From contig CATNEN010000025.1 of the NCBI GenBank assembly GCA_950097015.1, positions 9,047,001-9,111,000 on the forward strand: a stretch of 64,000 nt of DNA, written 5' to 3'. Under the pieces are notes generated by a model. The model was given only the letters and a program-made list of their open reading frames with translations. It searched no databases and was not told where the DNA came from. Source of the stretch: Macrostomum hystrix. Taxonomy: Eukaryota; Platyhelminthes; Macrostomidae. The translations under genes were made by a program, and so were the position numbers. Below are positions 48,715-61,300 of the stretch, one piece after another (position 1 is the stretch's first letter; each line of letters begins with the position of its first letter).

Positions 48715-50356
48715 TTAGTCGAGAATTTTCCTGGTCTTTCCGAAGCTCATACCAGCCTGGCTGGCGCCCTTGTTATAGCCGGCCTGAAGTCCAATGACCG
48801 ACTTGCTGGCGCTCAGCTGTTCCTCTGTGAACTGGCGCCTGTTCTCCTCCGACAGTTTCGGGCCCAAAGTTGGTCCGGAATAGTCCGCGCGCGACTGGCA
48901 CTACAGAGACGGATGGGTGTGAAGACTGGTCGGTTAATTGTTAATATGTCGATTTCCCTAACCAATCAGAGAACAGTAATCTCTAGCGTCCATTCCTTTC
49001 TAACCAATCAGAGAACAGTAATCTCTAGCGTCCATTCCTTTCTAACCAATCAGAGAACAGTAATCTCTAGCGTCCATTCCTTTCTAACCAATCAGAGAAC
49101 AGTAATCTCTAGCGTCCATTCCTTTCTAACCAATCAGAGAACAGTAATCTCTAGCGTCCATTCCTTTCTAACCAATCAGAGAACAGTAGTCTCTAGCGTC
49201 TATTACTTCTTAACCAATCAGAGAACAGTAGAATAATAGAATAGCTACTATCCGTAAAAATTCAACTCACAGTCCGGCCCAGAGCAAAGAGACACTGGGT
49301 GACCTGGCCAATGTCTTTCTTCTCGTACAAGTCCACAGTTTGGAACAGGTCACAGGAGGGCACACCGTAGGCTCTAGCCGCCTCAAGGAACAAGCCGATG
49401 TTCTCCATCAGTTTGAAAGGAAGCCGACTGGTGCGATTGACTTTCTTAACGCTGCCCGCTTTAATGGCGTTCATCAGGTCGCAAAGAACAATGCCTGGAT
49501 ATAAGTATGGTTAATTCGCGCGCGCTTAATATACTACTCATAGTAGAGTGGTATAACTCTATTTCATGAATATAAATAAGTTGTAATTTTGTTAGGCTAA
49601 AATCAAAAAGTCAGAAAAGGCAAAAAAGACCAGTAGGGTCAGTGGTCCTATAGTCAGAAAGGACCAGTAGGGTCAGTGGTTTACAGTCAGAAAGGACCAG
49701 TGGGGTCAGTGGTTTACAGGCAGAAAGGACCAGTAGGGTCAGTGGTTTACAGGCAGAAAGGACCAGTAGGGTCAGTGGTTTACAGTCAGAAAGGACCAGT
49801 ATGACAGAGGGCCTACAGGTAAACAGTTACATTGTAGGCGAGTGTGCCTACAGACACAAGTTGGTTTGGTGGATCGGGTCGGTCGCTAACGGAATGAAAA
49901 GAGCAGATTTAATAAAATAGCTGTGCCAGCAGCACTTGTCACTCACCATCCGATAGGATATCCTCGTACGCCTGATCCCTATTAAGAGGCTGATTAAGCA
50001 GAGCTTCAATCCAGTCTAGAGCCTCCTCCTCCTGTTTTGAGTCGCGCTTCTCTTCCCGCTGAAAATTGGGGATAATTAGAGATGCCTTGATAGAACAGCA
50101 CGAAGCTAGCAACAATTACGTTTTAAAATAGTTTGTAAATCAATCTTTCTGGGTTCTGACAATAAACGGTGGGAATTATGATTTTGTGTACTATAGTTGA
50201 TCGTGTAGCATCGTTGGTTTTTTTAAACAAACTGTAAACCGTGGATTGTAGTCATTTAAAATCGGAAAAATCTTTATGATGAAATTTACATGCATTTATA
50301 ATTACCTTCCTTTCTAATTCCGCACTCAGGCCGTAGCTCTTGCCGTGATTAGCCAT
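48715..50356 (-). CDS. TAGLN: Transgelin/calponin-family actin-binding protein
   Basis: Actin-associated cytoskeletal protein. Four exons in transcript order: 50356-50306, 50058-49947, 49494-49271, 48900-48715. Phases close to 190 aa, the usual transgelin length. It begins MANHGKSYGLSAELERK. A calponin-homology domain follows (ALDWIEALLNQPLNRDQAYE, GIVLCDLMNAIKAGSVKKVN, FKLMENIGLFLEAARAYGVP, DLFQTVDLYEKKDIGQVTQC). The C-terminus has one calponin repeat (SVIGLQAGYNKGASQAGMSF), the transgelin/muscle-protein-20 layout. Two of three introns carry small minisatellites. Confidence 0.93.
48955..49232 (-). repeat. 42-bp minisatellite in transgelin intron 48901-49270
   Basis: About 6.5 copies of a unit containing ACCAATCAGAGAACAGTAAT and CTCTAGCGTCCATTCC. 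On the gene's strand each unit reads TTCTCTGATTGGTTAG, acceptor-like. Confidence 0.93.
49605..49812 (-). repeat. 33-bp minisatellite in transgelin intron 49495-49946
   Basis: About six copies of GTCAGAAAGGACCAGTAGGG plus TCAGTGGTTTACA. Confidence 0.9.
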
Positions 50357-52387
50357 GATTATTGACTGTAGCTCAGGAGTCGGCGAGTTTGCTTGTGAGA
50401 GGCGATCTTACGAGTAATTGCGCAGTTTTTTGTTGTGCTTGAGATTTGCTGCGAACTGACGGTTAAGTTATGGCAAAGGGAGAGACTAGGAATAAATCAG
50501 TGCCAACTTATGCAAAGCCAGACGCAGAGGTAAGCTGTTTCATGCAATATGCTGTGTTTTTCTGTCCCTGAATCTTTCTCGAGATTGTTTAGGAGCCGTA
50601 TTTATTCTGTCTGGACCGGAGCGGAGGGTTGGGGCTGGCTCACTTCACACTCGAATAACATTCTCAGCACAAAGAGAGGGGGTTGCACACTTGCCCATTT
50701 TTGGAGGTGGGGTGGCGTGTGTCAGCTCGCGCGCGCGCACTCTTGCCCCCTGCGCATTTCATTCCGTCCACTCTAAGTGGGGCCCAAATATGCGTACATT
50801 AGGCGTAGGTTGTCGTTGATTTTTAAACGTACATTGCTGACACAATTCCAGTTCCAATTTTGGACAAAAAATGTGGCAACCGAAAACAAACAAAATATTA
50901 AAGAATTCAAACATTTAGTTTAATCCAATACAATTAACCGTCTATCATTTTTTATGCTAAGATTCTGACATAAAACAGGCGTGCATAGCTACTTCTGGGG
51001 CCAAATATGGTCTGTACTCCATTTTGCTTTGTAATAATTTCCAGCGACTAAATGCAGAAAACAGAAAGCCATCAACCACAGGCATGAAACAGAGCCTGTT
51101 CTGCATTCTGCGAAAAAAACGTTCAAAATTTCAGTGAATATAAAATGTAGAGATCATTTTTGTGGCTGTAAATCATTAGAACTTTAGTAAATAAGGCTAT
51201 ATACAGTCTAGAGTTTCGTCGTTTTTATTGTAATTATACGAGTAGAAATAGTGGGAGTTTATTTGTTAGAATAACAGTTTATTTAGTGTACAAAACGTCT
51301 GTCTTCCAGAAGGCGAGCTTAATATATTTATACTTTTTTTGTTAGGAAAAGGCGTTAAATAATGTCAATGTTAAACTGTGTACTAAAACTTAACTAATAA
51401 AATGTTTCTGTTATGTAAGACATAATTTAAAAAAAATAAGCACACGTGTAGATAATACAATCATCGATTCGAAGCTAAAGCAAAGCATTGATATAGTTTT
51501 ATTAAGTCCAGGTATGCTTAAATATAGCTTGATATATATCGTCAGTTCTGGCTAGTTTTAACACGCATGCAAGCGAAGGCATACACATATATAACTGATA
51601 AGTTCAGTGTAATGCTGCATATATAATATTATAAAATATGGACTAGTGAAAAGCAAGCCATGTACATGTGTGTAATCGATGGGCGAACATATTCAGTATT
51701 AACGCATATCGGAATACAAAAAAAATCGAATTTAGACAAAGATAATCAAAATCAGCTGCATCAGTCTAGGTTGAAATAAGATACTGCCCAATTGTAACTA
51801 AACCGAATGTCTATTTGAGGCGAGTGAGGTAACGTACTATAAACTACGAATTAAGCAGAAAAAGCGGACACTATATGAACTTGCATAGAGAAAACTTAAA
51901 GGGAGGTTTGTGTTTCTAGTTAGCTATAATCAATGAATAGAAAGCTAGTTATAGTTTAGCACACAAAGCATTTCAATTAAAATAGGTGTACTAGATTATC
52001 CTGAATAATTTAGACATGCAAGGCATTGTGCTTAGGATTAATATTTGGTTCATAGAATATTTACTCGTGATATTCATTCAATACTATTGCAAAGCGAAGA
52101 AAATCTAATGTAGCTTGCAGATATAGTCACGATGCTGGAAAACAACTTATTACTGACATTATACAATTGGAGCAGAGCTTGAGTATCGTTACCAGTTGAG
52201 AACCAATCAAAACTTTACACGACATATCAGCTGAGAGTACATGCTATACTTTGTCGACGTTAAGCCTAGCGTTAAGCCTAAAATGATCTATTAGCTTGAA
52301 CGAGTCAAAGTTAGAACGCGAAAATCCAAATGGAAGTTGACAATCCGACAAAAGATTCTAAATCCAAAACTTTCTTTTGAAATCGTG
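50357..52387. other. 5' flank of transgelin / 3' flank of the DUF4139 gene
   Basis: AT-rich with no gene or array. A GC/purine-rich patch at 50620-50770 may be part of the transgelin promoter. Confidence 0.4.
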
Positions 52388-55300
52388 CTAATGTCGAGCT
52401 TCAGGGTCGCACACGACGTAATCCAAAGCCTCGCCCGTAGGCAGATCGATGTTGTATCGCATCACCAGCTCCCGAGTCTCACCAGGAGCAAGCTCAAGCT
52501 CCCATTCAACGCAGTTGGACCGATTGATGCGGACCGGTTTCTGTCGGTCGTACTTTTCCGGATGCTTGACCGCCGGCTCGACCAGATTCACCTTGATCTT
52601 GTCCTCACCGGCTATTGGCAGTGGCTCCATCAGAAGCAGCTTGACCGGCCTGCTGTGCCTATTTTGCAGCTCTATGGACTGCCGATGAGACACTGTGGCC
52701 AGCTTGGACTGGCCGCTCTCGCGTTTGCGATTCACCGGCCGATAGGCCACCCGGATGCCGCGGTCTGCGCCCAGCTGGCAGGTGAACTCCTCCAGCGGGG
52801 CTGCCGCTTTCAGCTCGGACTGTCGCGGGAGGCAAAATGCAGGCGTCAAGTTGTTTATTAATTGTCCGTAGCTCAAATACTGCGATAGATTAATAGAAAA
52901 TCCACCTAGTATATAGTGGGGTCTTTTGTACAACCATGTTCAGTCCGTGGACTGTGGCTGCACCCACCAAAATATCTACCCGCAGCTCATGCTACCAGCG
53001 TAGTAGCCAATTAACAGCTGGATCACATGAAGCAATGGTAAATGCCTCACCTTGATGGCAAAAATCGACTCAAATATGCAATACTAGCTACTCTAAATAG
53101 AATAGATAAATTATATTTAGAGTATTTAGAGTTTAGAGTATTGTCAGTATCCGTAGCATAATTGTGACAATTTTAGACTTTCTGGTGGAGCCTTTGAAAA
53201 AGTCCTCCTGCAAATGCAACGCCAGGCTGTTCGTGACAAAATCGCCGAAATCCCATTTTCGCGTCATGCAGACTTTCGTCTAGCCCAGCCCCAACGGGAC
53301 TTGACTGCGACATTTTTTTTCTATCTCGTGACACGCCACGGGAGCAAAAAACTACTGCGACCTGAATACGGGCTCCCTGCCTGTTCCCACTCAAGTCCCA
53401 ACGCGCCTCTCGCTTGCTCCTGTGTCCCTAAAAAGAACTAAAAAACTCGAACGCGGTACTGCTTCTAGTGTTAAAATTTATTGCTAGAAGCAGAAAGACA
53501 TGAGTCGAATAAGAACAAATTTATTCAAGATCGATTCCAGAGCAGCTTTCAATCCCTTTGACTCGCTGCCCGCCCTCGAGCTTCGGGGACACTATGCTCC
53601 CAGCTCTAGCTACTTCCGTTCTCCCGTTTTTCGCCGACAAAAAAGAAAAAATAAAACTATGGAGAAGAGAAAACAAATTTAGCAGAATTTTTGTAGAGGC
53701 TAAAAATCGAACGCAGAGTCATCTCTGGTTTGAAGAAGTCACTCGAGGCAGAAGATATTTTCTTAGATTTTTTGTAGCTTGGTCTGGACTGCTCGGAAGA
53801 TAACACTCGAAAATTCATTGCAGAAGTACAAGATAAAAGTCGTCCTGAAACTTGGGCACCGCTCCGTATCCAGAAACATTTACAGATAAGTTTGTCCTAA
53901 ATTTAGCGAATTTCCATGAATTTATATACCTTCCGGTAACTAGGCCTTTGTGTTGTGTCTGCGTTGCTAATTTTTTCATTAATCATTTCTCTAATTTGAA
54001 GTGCCCGTTTCTCTGTCTTGACCTGCGCAGCCTTAAAATGCATTTATTATTCTAAGGAGATAGCCCTACATAATGTTGATTTTCATTGTACAATTCAGAG
54101 AAAGTTACTTTTATTACATTAACTTCAAGCTGTGATCTTCCAGGTGACACGTGTGCCTCTTGGGGAATACCACGAGAGGCCAGGGGTTAGGTTAGTGCCA
54201 GGAGTGAGGTTAGTGCCAGGAGTGAGGTTAGTGCCAGGAGTGAGGTTAGTGCCAGGAGTGAGGTGGGTGCCAGGAGTGAGGCTAGTGCCAGGAGTGAGGC
54301 TAGTGCCAGGAGTGAGGTGGGTGCCAGGAGTGAGGTGGGTGCCAGGAGTGAGGTGGGTGCCAGGAGTGAGGTGGGTGCCAGGAGTGAGGTGGGTGCCAGG
54401 AGTGAGGTGGGTGCCAGGAGTGAGGTGGGTGCCAGGAGTGAGGTGGGTGCCAGGAGTGAGGTGGGTGCCAGGAGTGAGGTGGGTGCCAGGAGTGAGGTGG
54501 GTGCCAGGAGTGAGGTGGGTGCCAGGAGTGAGGCTAGTGCCAGGAGTGAGGTGGGTGCCAGGAGTGAGGCTAGTGCCAGGAGTGAGGCTAGTGCCAGGAG
54601 TGAGGCTAGTGCCAGGAGTGAGGCTAGTGCCAGGAGTGAGGTTAGTGCCAAGACTTGGCCCCGGGAGTGAGGTTAGTGCCAGGAGTGAGGCTAGTGCCAG
54701 GAGTGAGGTTAGTGCCAGGAGTGAGGCTAGTGCCAGGAGTGAGGTGGGTGCCAGGAGTGAGGCTAGTGCCAGGAGTGAGGTTAGTGCCAGGAGTGAGGTT
54801 AGTGCCAGGAGTGAGGTGGGTGCCAGGAGTGAGGCTAGTGCCAGGAGTGAGGCTAGTGCCAGGAGTGAGGTTAGTGCCAGGAGTGAGGTTAGTGCCAGGA
54901 GTGAGGTTAGTGCCAGGAGTGAGGTTAGTGCCAGGAGTGAGGTGGGTGCCAGGAGTGAGGCTAGTGCCAGGAGTGAGGCTAGTGCCAGGAGTGAGGTTAG
55001 TGCCAGGAGTGAGGTGGGTGCCAGGAGTGAGGCTAGTGCCAGGAGTGAGGCTAGTGCCAGGAGTGAGGTTAGTGCCAGGAGTGAGGTGGGTGCCAGGAGT
55101 GTCAGCTCTGTCAGCCAGACCATGAAGCTTGCCGAGTTGATAGATAATAATATTTACAGATAGTGCAAAGTAGTTTAAGCAAACCTTGCCAACGAAGCAT
55201 CCGTCAACGAAGATGTTGGCAGGACCAGGCAGTAGAGCATAGGGCGATGAGTTTGTGACTGCCGCCTTCAAATAGGCGTAGGGTGATCGCTGTGGCACGC

Positions 55301-58300
55301 ACTCATGCTCAAACACTGGCTTCAGGTCGATGCTAGTCACCGTCACCTTGTGCCATCCATCGTCGGAGGGTATCGAAACGGAGTTAGGCACATCAAGCTG
55401 AGTGCTTTGCAGTCGCTGCGTCTGAAATAATATGAACAATGAACTTAGAACATTTCGTGGAAGTAAAATTCGGGAAGTTTGTGAAGTTTTGAGGTAGCTG
55501 AAGAGCGCGAAAGACGGAGAAGTGAGGTTGGCGGGGAGTGAGGTTGTCGGGAAGTGAGTTGGCGTGGAGTGGGGTTGGCGGGGAGTGAGGTTGTCTGGGA
55601 GTGGGATTGTTGGGGAGTGAGGTTGTCGGGAAGTGAGTTGGCGTGGAGTGGGGTTGGCGGGGAGTGAGGTTGTCGGGGAGTGGGATTGTTGGGGAGTGAG
55701 GTTGTCGGGAAGTGTGGTTTTCATGGAAGTGAGGTTGGCGAGGAGTGAAGTTTTTGGGGGAGTGAGGTTGGTCGGGGGTGAGGTTGTCGGGAAGTGAGGT
55801 TGGCGGGGAGTGAGGTTGTCGGGAAGTGAGTTGGCGTGGAGTGGGGTTGGCGGGGAGTGAGGTTTTCGGGGAAGTGAGGTTGGTGGAGGGTGAGGTTGAT
55901 GAGGAGTGATTTTGGCGGAGAGTGAGGTTGGTGGGGATTGAGGTTGGCGTGTAGTGAGGTTAGCGGGGAGTTAGGTTGGCGCAATAGAGAGATATATTTT
56001 AGAATGATAATTAAGCGCAATTAAATGTAAACAATGAAGAATATTCTTGCAAACAGGTTCGTTAGCGTCTAAAAATCATATATTTATCTGCATCCCATTT
56101 CTCCTACACTAACCGAGGTCATCGATATCTTCTCATTGCACAGCAGTTAGAAAATCGACTAGTGAGTGGTATACATATGGACCTAATTTATAGCTTTGCA
56201 TATCGACCTCTTCCAGAGAAACCGGTCGAGCCCTTAAAACTCTGGAGTGTGCGCGCAGTCTAGCATTTGATTAACTGCTAAGGGCGAAAGTTTGCTGAGG
56301 CAGGCCGTGCAAGATGAGTGGCAAGAACAAAAAAGAAGCTTGTGCAGGAGAATCCACATGGCCGTATTAGCCATGGCTAATTGACCAACAGAATTTTCCC
56401 ACTCTGGGAACACGCTGCGTCTCGAGTTTCCGTCCCGTCTGTCCAGGCAAAGCATCCCCTTCCTACTAAAGCCGCCCTGCTCCCCACTAAGCTGTGCTCA
56501 GAGTAAGAAAAATCTATGCCAATGTCAGTAAGTGCTTGGTTGGAGAAATTTGTGAGAAGGGAATCAGAGTCGTAAAGCAAACTCCGTCGAAGGAGGAGCA
56601 GTAAAATTTACCTCGCTGTTTATTGCCGCCTGAGTCTCGTCAGAACCCGCCGCTGCCGGTGTGGAATCCGCGGACTCGGCAATCGGTTCCGGCTGCTGCT
56701 GCTGATGCTTGCTGCCGCTTCCGCTGGCTTTTTTCCCTGTTGGCGTCACTTTCTGAGCTGTCGTTCTGCGTGGGACATTTTTAAGCGATGACGTCAGCTG
56801 AGCCTTTGAGTCTTTGGTCTTGCGATAATTGAGCTAATTTTCACTTATAGGGGCTATTCATTTTATAGCGGCTTAGTTAATTGCGGCATGCGACTCACAA
56901 TTGCTCACAATTCTCTCGCTAAAATCCGGGTGCGATAATTTCGGCCCCTAATTTTTCAACCCTGTTGCGCAATTGATCGCATAATCATTAGACAGCTGCT
57001 ATAGGTAGACAATATGAGCTAAACACTGACACAAGGAAATGAGGATTAGAAAGAACCACCAAGGGGTACCTTCTTCTTGAGTGCTAGCAATAGCCGAATG
57101 CGCATAGGGCTCAGATAACTTCCCCAGTTCCTTAGGCTTCATACTGTGCCTCATTTCCTTCGCTCTCCCACAGTGTGTCGCTGTGCCATCCCTCCCTCAA
57201 CCAAGGAACAGCCAAAAGCCGCACGGATGTTTCAGGGGATCAAAAGAAATTCTCTTCTTTTTCCCCACAGTTCTATAGTTTCCCCGGGGGACTGGGAAGA
57301 TTCTGGGATACGGGAAATATGATGGGGGAGAATATTGCATTAGTCCCTTGGGGCTTACGGGGTGACACTAGACAGAATATGATTGCCCAATCCTTCACAG
57401 TGAAGCACTGACGAGGAAGCTGAATGTATTTTCATTCACAAGCTATCTAAAATTTTACTGTCCTATGGGAATACAATTTCGAAATCGTCTTGGGATTTTT
57501 TAATTAACAAACGATTTCCATTCTCATTCAATAATGGAAACAACTGAGCTTTTATCCGTTTACATTGGCAAAAATGATGCCAACTTCCTAAATTCTTCTA
57601 AAACGTCTCGCAATTCTATAAAAGGCGTGGCTTTTCTTTCAAACTGAGGTAGCCCACAAGACCTCAATGCACCGGCAACTCGACTACGCAGTTTCTTTAA
57701 ATCGAATCCCTTACCGAAAGCCCTATGTAATCTCAGCACTCCAAGTCCAATCAGATCACCTATAACCGTATTGAAAATTCCAGCCTGACAAATAAACACC
57801 CACCCAACCTCCGAGCACCCACCCAACCTCCGAGCACCCACCCAACCTCCGAGCACTCACCCAACCTCCGAACACCCACTCAACCTCCGAGCACCCACCC
57901 AACCTCCGAGCACTCACCCAACCTCCGAACACCCACTCAACCTCCGAGCACCCACCCAACTTCCGAACACCCACCCAACCTCCGAGCAACCATCCAACCT
58001 CCGGGCACCCACCTAACTTCCGAGCACCCACCCAACCTCCGAGCACCCACCCAACCTCCGAGCACCCACTCAACCTCCGAGCACCCACTCAACCTCCGAG
58101 CACCCACCCAACCTCCGAGCACTCACCCAACCTCCGAACACCCACTCAACCTCCGAGCACCCACCCAACTTCCGAACACCCACCCAACCTCCGAGCACTC
58201 ACCCAACCTCCGAGCACCCACTCAACCTCCGAGCACCCACTCAACCTCCGAGCACCCACCCAACCTCCGAGCACTCACCCAACCTCCGAGCACCCACTCA

Positions 58301-61300
58301 ACCTCCGAGCACCCACCCAACCTCCGAACACCCACTCAACCTCCGAGCACCCACTCAACCTCCGAGCACCCACCCAACCTCCGAGCACTCACCCAACCTC
58401 CGAACACCCACTCAACCTCCGAGCACCCACCCAACTTCCGAACACCCACCCAACCTCCGAGCAACCATCCAACCTCCGGGCACCCACCTAACTTCCGAGC
58501 ACCCACCCAACCTCCGAGCACCCACCCAACCTCCGAGCACCCACCCAACTTCCGAACACCCACTCAACCTCCGAGCAACCTCCCAACCTCAGAACACCCA
58601 CCCCACCTCCGAACACCCACCCCACATCCACCATTCCTCGCCCGACCGCTCACCCGCGTCCAGCGCAGCGAGAGAACTGAGCCCGTTGAGCCGCCGCAGC
58701 TGGCGCGGAGCCGCCAACGCCCGGCCGGCTGGTGGACAGGCTGACCCGGGCGCCGGTCCAGGCCTCGCCAGTCTGCTGCTGCACCATGCCGTGGTAGACA
58801 ATCTGCGACGAAAAAAAAATCGCATGGGAAATCAGCATCTATAGAAAAACTTTTGTCAATTAAGAAAACCTACCTGCAGAATCGACTCGTTGCTATGGAC
58901 GCGAATGTCGTATCTAGGCGTCCATTTGGCCCTGGAGACAATGTAGGAGAGCTGCATCTCGATGTCGGCGGCCTGGCGACTCTCTACGTAGACCCGGATC
59001 TCCCTAGAGGTGAATGTCAGAGTGCATCGATTTAGCTGACTAGACACTCCGTCCTACCCTTCCTTGTCACCTCCTCCCATACCCTGTCTCCTCCTCCCAT
59101 ACCCTGTCTCCTCCTCCCATACCCTGTCTCCTCCTCCCATTCCCTGTCTCCTCCTCCCATACCCTGTCTCCTCCTCCCATACGCCTTGTCTCCTCCTCCC
59201 ATACCCTGTCTCCTCCTCCCATTCCCTGTCTCCTCCTCCCATACCCTGTCTCCTCCTCCCATTCCCTGTCTCCTCCTCCCATTCCCTGTCTCCTCCTCCC
59301 ATTCCCTGTCTCCTCCTCCCACACCCTGTCTCCTCCTCCCATACCTTGTCTCCTCCTCCCATACCCCTTGTCTCCTCCTCCCATACCCTGTCTCCTCCTC
59401 CCATACCCTGTCTCCTCCTCCCATACCCTGTCTCCTCCTCCCATACCTTGTCTCCTCCTCCCATACCCTGTCTCCTCCTCCCATACCCCTTGTCTCCTCC
59501 TCCCATACCCTGTCTCCTCCTCCCATACCCTGTCTCCTCCTCCCATACCTTGTCTCCTCCTCCAATACCCTGTCTCCTCCTCCCATACCTTGTCTCCTCC
59601 TCACTTACCCTGTCTCCTCCTCCGCATGGCAACTAGCAAAACGAACAAATCAAAGAGTTGTTTCGATCGAATAAAGATGCCTTCAATGTTATTTTAGTTT
59701 TAATGCAAAAATTACGCCATATAGGTTTTCTCAGCATTCCAGGCCGCAGGCTGGGCTTGTGGGTTGAGCTGGGGGGCAGCTTGTGCTAGTCGTAAATCTG
59801 TTTTCTAGAAATAGGGAAAAACCACTCTGCAGCACAGCAGGCTGTGGGCAATCAGTCAGTCAGTTGGATTGTTGGATTCGGGATTTTTATCCCCCCGGAC
59901 TATCCTTTATCGTTGGCATAGCCGCACGCCAGTGCCATTTATCAGCACTTTGATAAAAAAAGTACAGAAAATTCAGCCCTATTGGACGTTCAAATTTGCC
60001 AAATTATTGAACGCTGCGCTGCTAATTAGCAGTTTGGAAATCCAAGACTTGATTTTCTCACCTGTGCATCAGTTCGCCGAATTCCACTTCAATATCTCGC
60101 AGGCGCGCTTCGAGTTTCTCGATGGCCTCGCGGTGACGCGCGAGTGCCTCCCGCGCCTCTGTCGCCTCCTCGTCTAGCCGCGCAGCCTGGGCATCGTACA
60201 GTTCAAAGAAGCCGCTCAAAGTTGCCACCCGCCTTGGATCGTACGGGCCCTGGAGTGCGGGAAATCTGATTAAATGATATTCCCTGATTATAATCCCCTT
60301 TCCCTGATTCTAAACTCCCCTTCCCTGATTCTTAACTCCCCTTCCCTGATTCTTAACTCCCCTTCCCTGATTCTTAACTCCCCTTCCCTGATTCTTAACT
60401 CCCCTTCCCTGATTCTAAACTCCCCTTCCCTGATTCTTAACTCCCCTTCCCTGATTCTTAACTCCCCTTCCCTGATTCTTAACTCCCCTTCCCTGATTCT
60501 AAACTCCCCTTCCCTGATTCTTAACTCCCCTTCCCTGATTCTTAACTCCCCTTCCCTGATTCTAAACTCCCCTTCCCTGATTCTTAACTCCCCTTCCCTG
60601 ATTCTTAACTCCCCTTCCCTGATTCTTAACTCCCCTTCCCTGATTCTTAACTCCCCTTCCCTGATTCTTAACTCCCCTTCCCTGATTCTAAACTCCCCTT
60701 CCCTGATTCTTAACTCCCCTTCCCTGATTCTTAACTCCCCTTCCCTGATCCTTAACTCCCCTTCCCTGATTCTTAACTCCCCTTCCCTGATTCTAAACTC
60801 CCCTTCCCTGATTCTTAACTCCCTTTCCCTGATTCTTAACTCCCCTTCCCTGATTCTTAACTCCCCTTCCCTGATTCTTAACTCCCCTTCCCTGATTCTT
60901 AACTCCCCTTCCCTGATTCTAAACTCCCCTTCCCTGATTCTAAACCCCCCTTCCCTGATTCTTAACTCCCCTTCCCTGATTCTTAACTCCCCTTCCCTGA
61001 TTCTTAACTCCCCTTCCCTGATTCTTAACTCCCCTTCCCTGATTCTTAACTCCCCTTCCCTGATTCTAAACTCCCCTTCCCTGATTCTTAACTCCCCTTC
61101 CCTGATTCTTAACTCCCCTTCCCTGATTCTTAACTCCCCTTCCCTGATTCTTAACTCCCCTTTCCTGATTCTTAACTCCCCTTCCCTGATTCTTAACTCC
61201 CCTTCCCTGATTCTTAACTCCCCTTCCCTGATTCTTAACTCCCCTTCCCTGATCCTTAACTCCCCTTCCCTGATTCTTAACTCCCCTTCCCTGATTCTTA

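Noticed and set aside
54125-55163. Several 300-aa frames in the 18-bp array
   Set aside because: Repeat period divisible by 3; intron of the DUF4139 gene.
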